64,000 nt of DNA from Batkoa obscura (Eukaryota > Entomophthoromycota > Entomophthoromycetes > Entomophthorales > Batkoaceae). The stretch is taken from assembly GCA_030770535.1 (NCBI GenBank), contig JASVEC010000018.1, forward strand, positions 62,001 through 126,000. The letters run 5' to 3'. Shown here piece by piece: positions 59,599 to 64,000 of this stretch. The position numbers were made by a program, and so were the translations under genes. The stretch's first letter is position 1; the number at the start of each line of letters is the position of its first letter. The notes under the pieces were generated by a model, which did no database searches, was not told the origin of the DNA, and was given only the letters and a program-made list of their open reading frames with translations.

Positions 59599-59730
59599 TA
59601 TATACTTCTATTCAATATGTTTTCAGCTTTAACAATAAATTTGGTTCATTTAAATTTATTAACCATCTTTAATTATTTCTTTCGCTTTTTATTGTTACTT
59701 ATTAGATTTAATTGTCATAGCATTATGAAG

Positions 59731-59837
59731 ATATGGAGATTTTTTTTTTGACTTCATTATTTTTTCTATCTTTTAAGCGTTATTTGAGTGAAAAAATTGT
59801 CAGTAAAATTCTTAAATACAAAAATACATCCCCGTAT
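59731..59837 (-). mobile_element. MITE copy I
   Basis: About 107 bp, reverse orientation, ends ATATGGAGATTT and ACATCCCCGTAT, core very close to copies H and J (ATTTGAGTGAAAAAATTGTC). It lies 22 bp from the end of the HTH frame at 59860. Confidence 0.75.
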
Positions 59838-59859
59838 CATGTTATATATGCTATATTTA

Positions 59860-60487
59860 TTAAATTGATTTATCATGAGATTCAATTGTTTTTTCTAATT
59901 CTTCATTTTTTAATTGAAGAGCAATTTGATGTAATGCTTTTTTATTATTTTCTTCAAATAACTCAATAGCTTTATTTAATAATGTGGGTGATTCAATATA
60001 ATGATTTCTGACTTGATGCTTCATAAAATTAACTTGTTCTGTTATTTCATTCAAATTTTCTGCTGCCTTTGGAATCCAATTGAGAGAAGTAACAATTTCA
60101 GGTGAGCTACTTTTATCTCGGTTTAATCTTTTTTTTAAAATATTATAAAGTTTAGGTTGTCTTTTAACAAAGGAATAAACCCAAGTTCGTCCCACTACTA
60201 CATTACCACGTAAACTAAGTAACCGATTGGCCATTTTTTTAATATCTTCATGTTTCGGTTGAACTTTTCGACTACTCAAATTACATATATGCTCTACAAT
60301 CACATTCTCTTCTAATATAGTTAATTTTTTACACCCTGGTTCACTATCTTCTTTAGACTGAATACCATTCACTCGTCGTGCTAATGTAGAACTACTTACA
60401 GAGTATAACTTTGCTGCTCTATTGATACTTAACTTTTTTATCTTCTTTAAGTGCTAACACCATGTTCTCTTTATTTGGTTTTCCCAT
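59860..60487 (-). pseudogene. Pogo-type transposase N-terminus (Psq + CENP-B HTH), frameshifted
   Basis: Minus-strand frame of 170 codons (59860-60372) preceded by an ATG at 60487 that begins MGKPNKENMVLALKEDKK. The upstream piece runs into a stop after 22 codons; a one-base slip in an A-run (about 60431-60436) would join it to LSINRAAKLYSVSSSTLARR-VNG, a pipsqueak-type helix-turn-helix. Next is a CENP-B-type HTH: LTILEENVIVEHICNL, then IKKMANRLL and GRTWVYSFVKRQPKL. The DDE catalytic domain expected for a pogo/Fot1 transposase is absent: the frame ends in a coiled-coil-like tail (about 115-165). It is thus a truncated, frameshifted DNA-transposon remnant, or a decayed host gene with this DNA-binding module. 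It sits among four MITEs and may relate to them. Confidence 0.72.
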
Positions 60488-61726
60488 TTATTGAATAATC
60501 AATTACAATAAAATGTTTTCTATAATTTTCTATAATTTTTATTTTTTAACTGTTGATTTATTATCCCCTTATTTTATCCATTATTAAATAACATTTATTT
60601 GGTTGAATGAATAATCTGGATAATCTGGGGAATTTATTAAAAGTGGAATATTTTATAAATTTAAAATATTGTTAGTAGCTAAAGAAGTTTCCCAGCTTGC
60701 ATATGGGGGTGTTCTAATTGGTTTCAGAATCTACTTAGAAATTAATCCCAAATTTAAAATTTTAAGTTTGTGTCCAATATAACAGTTAAATCTAAAAAGC
60801 CTAAAATTAAATGTCTCTATTTAAAACTTATTTTATAATAAAACAAAACAAAGAAAAGATATATTATCAAAGTTTACTATCGATAATAATAAACTTAATC
60901 AAGCAATGGGGATGTATTTTTGTATTTAAGAATTTTACTAACAATCTTTCCACTCAAATAATGCTCAAAAGATGGAAAAAGTAATGAGGCCAAAAAAAAC
61001 ATCCCCATATATATTATAAATTTGTTTTATTCTATTTTTAAAATTATTTATTTTATTGTATCTATTAAAGCATTCACTGGTTTCAAAACCTACATGAACA
61101 ATACTATAATTTCCATTAATTTATTAACTATTTTCTTGTATTTTTATATTTTAGCTGAACATCTCATATATTTAAATTATAAATATGTCTTATCATTACA
61201 TCTTAAATGTTTAACTTTTTAGTAATAGATTCCACATCTTTTCTTGCAGACACATTATTTTTTTAACTCAATGTGGGATCACTCACATTAAACAATGAAA
61301 TTGCATGTTTAATACTTGATTTATATCTTTTTGAAATGCTTAAAGTACTAAAAGTACATTGTTTTCATTTGGTCATTTTATTATTATTGAATATTTCAAA
61401 AAAAATAGAATATCAATAGTATTGTTCATCAATTCAGAGGCATGTTACTAGTAATTAATTGGAAATTTTTAATTTTTATTAGAACTGATATCTAATAATA
61501 TTATAAGAGGTTGTTTAGTACTTTACTATTTAATTGATCAATCAATTAATCACTTGAATAAAAAAGAATTCATTTAGTTCAGTTTATTTAAACATTATTA
61601 AATAGACCAATAAAACATTCAAGACTAGTCAATTTAATGTTTTAAAAAAATCAAATGTTATAATGTTATAATAAAGTTATAAAATAAATGAATTAATTAA
61701 TTTATTAGTCGTTAAGTTAAATTTAT
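60488..61726. other. Intergenic tract with MITE J
   Basis: 1.2 kb between the HTH relic and the stop of CAP gene 2. Other than copy J it is AT-rich and contains a 66-codon hydrophobic open frame (61022-61222) that lacks an ATG and looks like chance. Confidence 0.45.
60905..61010 (+). mobile_element. MITE copy J
   Basis: About 106 bp, very close in sequence to copies H and I: ends AATGGGGATGTA and ACATCCCCATAT, core TAAGAATTTTACTAAC and AAAGATGGAAAAAGTAATG. One of the youngest-looking members. Confidence 0.75.
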
Positions 61727-62401
61727 TTAATACCCATTGCACTGAGGGAGAGTAGTACTAGTACATTTTTTACCAGAAGCAAAGTTTTGAGTCCAGTATT
61801 TGTCAACTTCACCCCAACCAAAGCAATCATAATCACCAATCATATTAGCATAATGACCTTTAGATTTAGTCCAATCATCCACTACTTGTTTGATAGTTTG
61901 TTGATTCCAAGCAATATTCTCTGCACATGAGTTCCATGTATAGCCACTTAAAGTAAGACGTCCACCAAGTTCCTTAGTTTTACCATCAAATCCAGAATGG
62001 GTCATCTTCTTATTTTTGGCTTGTTCTTGAGAATGATCATGAGCTGACTTCATGAGACAATTATCAACATAAAGTGGCTTTTTACCGGCTTTAGCACGCA
62101 CAGCGTTAACGCGGCAAATCATTTCATTATCACCAGAAGGTGGGGAAGTTTCTTGTGGTGGTGGAGTCTGTGGTTGAGTAGTAGTTTCTTTAGGGACCTC
62201 ATAAGATGGAGCTGGAGCTTCAGTGGTACATTGATTAATGTAAACAGTAGAAGCAGGTTGAGAAACAGTAACAGTTACGGTTTGAATTTGTGGCTGGTAA
62301 TTACCATATTCATATTCAGGGTTTTTATTATAATGCTCACTACCAGCAACGGAAGCAATAGCAGTTAATGATAAAAAGGAATATAAACCAGAGAACTTCA
62401 T
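61727..62401 (-). CDS. Secreted CAP (SCP/PR-1) domain protein 2
   Basis: Single-exon, 224 residues. A signal peptide (MKFSGLYSFLSLTAIASVAG) precedes a Pro/Thr-rich spacer (about 40-92; TVTVTVSQPAST, TTTQPQTPPPQETS) that would be O-glycosylated. The CAP domain runs about 95-215: MICRVNAVRAKAGKKPLYVD, AHDHSQEQAKNKKMTHSGFD, CAENIAWNQQ, GHYANMIGDYDCFGWGEVD and a final Cys pair (KKCTSTTLPQC). It shares the N-K-K-M-T/S-H motif and C-terminal layout with CAP protein 1, so the two are paralogues. The long Pro/Thr spacer resembles the stalk of cell-wall-anchored or secreted Pry proteins. Codon use is moderately biased. Confidence 0.92.
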   Translation of the reverse strand: MKFSGLYSFLSLTAIASVAGSEHYNKNPEYEYGNYQPQIQTVTVTVSQPASTVYINQCTTEAPAPSYEVPKETTTQPQTPPPQETSPPSGDNEMICRVNAVRAKAGKKPLYVDNCLMKSAHDHSQEQAKNKKMTHSGFDGKTKELGGRLTLSGYTWNSCAENIAWNQQTIKQVVDDWTKSKGHYANMIGDYDCFGWGEVDKYWTQNFASGKKCTSTTLPQCNGY

Positions 62402-62492
62402 TATATTATATATTAATTAGAGAAATATAGACAGAGAGATTATTGCTGAGGGTTAAATAAAACTAAATTTTATTAAAAAAGAAAAAAGTATC

Positions 62493-62501
62493 ATTTATAT
62501 A
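62493..62501 (-). promoter_or_regulatory. TATA box of CAP gene 2
   Basis: TATATAAAT (read on the minus strand) lies 92-100 bp upstream of the ATG at 62401. It is comparable to the TATA box of CAP gene 1, though farther from the ATG. Confidence 0.4.
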
Positions 62502-63499
62502 CCCAGTTACCATGGATATGGTACGAGAATAAAGACTGATTAAAATAGAAATTTATTTTTTAATTTCAAGAAGTACAAGTTCTTAAAATTCAATTTATTA
62601 AAGAAAAATAGTTGGTAGCTTGACTGGATCAACTTCCAAATTTAGAAAAAAAGAAATTAATCTTTTATTAAAAGTGGCTTATTTAAGTCAACATAAAACA
62701 ATTAATATATTACAAAATAATTTAAAGAGTGAAGGTATTATATATAATATATAAAGTTCGATCTACTTTATAGTAAACTTCTTCATTTTAATATATATAT
62801 AAACATTTACACTTGAAAGGGTAATACCATTAATGCTTTAAAGTGTAGTAAAATTCAATAAAGGGAAAAGACAAAGGGAAAATTATAATAAATCCATGAA
62901 CTAGGTTATAGAATATAATATAAATATTTTTAAAGTTTTTTCGAAAAGAATAAAAGGAAATTTAAGGAGTAAGTTAAGTAGAGAGAATAAAAAATTTAAT
63001 TATAAGGTAAGAGTACCCCAACTCTATGGGTTTATGTTCCATTTACTGTTTAACATAAGTTAAGTTTTGTAAGATAAAATATCACAAGTGGATGAAGAAA
63101 ATTTATTCTCCAACTTTATTTATCTTTTAAAGAATTTAATTTGAACTTTTTTTCAACTTAATTGAGAATTATGACAATATAGATACCGGTAGTTAATATT
63201 CAATGCACCATTTTTTAGATAAAAATATAGGTTTATTTATTAATTTAGTAGATATGATTTTGATATATTAAGGGTACATAGTTAATTGCATTTAAGGGTC
63301 GTCAAAATCATTCTGAAAAATAGCTAATCGTTGATAGTATGGAAACTTTGACAAGTAACTTCTCCATTAATATTTAACTCTTAAATTTCAAAAATTTAGC
63401 TCAAAAAAGAAAACGATTAATTATATAGTCTATAGCATAATAAACAACAATAAACAACAATAAAAAACATATAATTTGTTATATTTATAATATGTTGTT

Positions 63500-63585
63500 A
63501 AAATAATATAATAACAATAATATAATAAAATAGTAAAATAATAATATAATAAAATAGCAAAATAGTAAAATAATAAAATAAAAGC
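63500..63585. repeat. AT-rich tandem tract
   Basis: Irregular repeats of AATAATATAATAAAATAGTA-like units occupy this tract. No function seen. Confidence 0.55.
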
Positions 63586-64000
63586 TTAATTATTTTAATA
63601 TGAAATCAGGATGCTTTTTGATAAGGAATAAAGTATATCATGCATATTTACTTCAATAAGATCTTATCAAAGAAATTCAAGTTTTTATTTTATTTATGTA
63701 AATTTAATATAAGTGATATATTTTAACTTTGTTTTCTATAAGCTAGTATTCACTAGCATTTACGTTTAAAAAATAAAACCTTTTGGCTATATGATTGGAT
63801 CTAAAATTAGCTTATATAGTTTATTTTTAAAAACAAATTAGTGATTAATAATAACATTAAGTGTTAGAAATAAACCACAAAAAAAATTCTAAGTTTTATT
63901 TTTTAGATAATATTATTAAAACATAAAATTAATAGGTTTAAAATGATGAATATTAACTTTTAGAATATGTTTTATTAAAGTATAATGACCCGTATTAATA

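Larger units (their letters stand above)
58554..59859. other. Repeat-rich tract upstream of LAP
   Basis: 1.3 kb with three MITE copies (G, H, I). Small open frames here are not conserved-looking. The part next to 58554 should hold the LAP promoter. Confidence 0.5.
62402..64000. other. Terminal intergenic region
   Basis: 1.6 kb after the CAP gene 2 start; it contains that gene's promoter. There is a low-complexity tract at 63420-63590 (AAT/AAACAAT and a TAATAAAATAG tandem unit) and a short open frame at about 62610-62755, with no family. Nothing else supported. Confidence 0.45.

Noticed and set aside
61022-61222. 66-codon hydrophobic frame beside MITE J
   Set aside because: AT-rich DNA easily gives Leu/Ile/Tyr/Phe frames; it does not start with ATG and has no domain.
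62612-62755. Short open stretch reading TSKFRKKEINLLLKVAYLS
   Set aside because: Looks mildly coding, but no ATG, no splice partner and no family could be identified; too weak to call.

Overview
The window is very AT-rich nuclear DNA from a fungus. Its genes are broken by short introns (mostly about 45-60 nt, GTAAGT-like donors, TAG or AAG acceptors), and TAA, TAG and TGA all act as stops. Aerobic mitochondrial genes (alternative NADH dehydrogenase, ATP synthase subunit g, mS33, MAM33, a RsfS-like factor) rule out anaerobic gut fungi. RNF220, PXMP4, DNMT2, a rhodopsin-like 7TM receptor, two CAP/PR-1 proteins and CENP-B-type HTH DNA point to an early-diverging lineage, possibly an entomophthoralean such as Conidiobolus. 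The genus is inference; the fungal assignment is firm. Most genes were rebuilt by hand across splice sites. Where I list exon bounds the reading frames close, and the proteins match family lengths.

Layout. 1-14.9 kb: a partial four-finger BED protein, then a tight block of PIG-H, Grx3/4, an alpha/beta hydrolase, exosome CSL4, COP9 subunit CSN7, type II NADH dehydrogenase, ubiquitin-conjugating enzyme UBC4 and peroxisomal PXMP4. 14.9-26 kb: gene-poor DNA with MITEs and an HMG-box relic, holding an MFS transporter, a CAP protein, THG1 and a 7TM receptor. 26-36.5 kb: RsfS-like factor, RNF220, NIP7, ATP20, carbonic anhydrase, GCN5, mS33. 37.6-47.2 kb: FHA-kinase, uL15, serine hydroxymethyltransferase, QPRT and an orphan membrane protein. 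47.5-58.6 kb: kinesin-7-like motor, eL29, CHORDC1, MAM33/DNMT2 divergent pair, tRNA-Gly(TCC), M17 leucyl aminopeptidase. 58.6-64 kb: a transposon-rich tract (four MITEs and a broken pogo-type HTH ORF) and a second CAP protein.

These are mostly independent housekeeping genes. Loose themes are tRNA processing (THG1, DNMT2, tRNA-Gly), ribosome biogenesis (NIP7, uL15, eL29, mS33, RsfS), mitochondrial energy (NADH dehydrogenase, ATP20, MAM33) and ubiquitin (UBC4, RNF220, CSN7). I found no operon-like new system. The most unusual observations are a ten-copy family of ~105-bp TIR elements, two consecutive microexons (6 and 4 nt) in the kinesin P-loop region, a fungal RNF220 with AT-hook-like exons, and the multi-BED protein.
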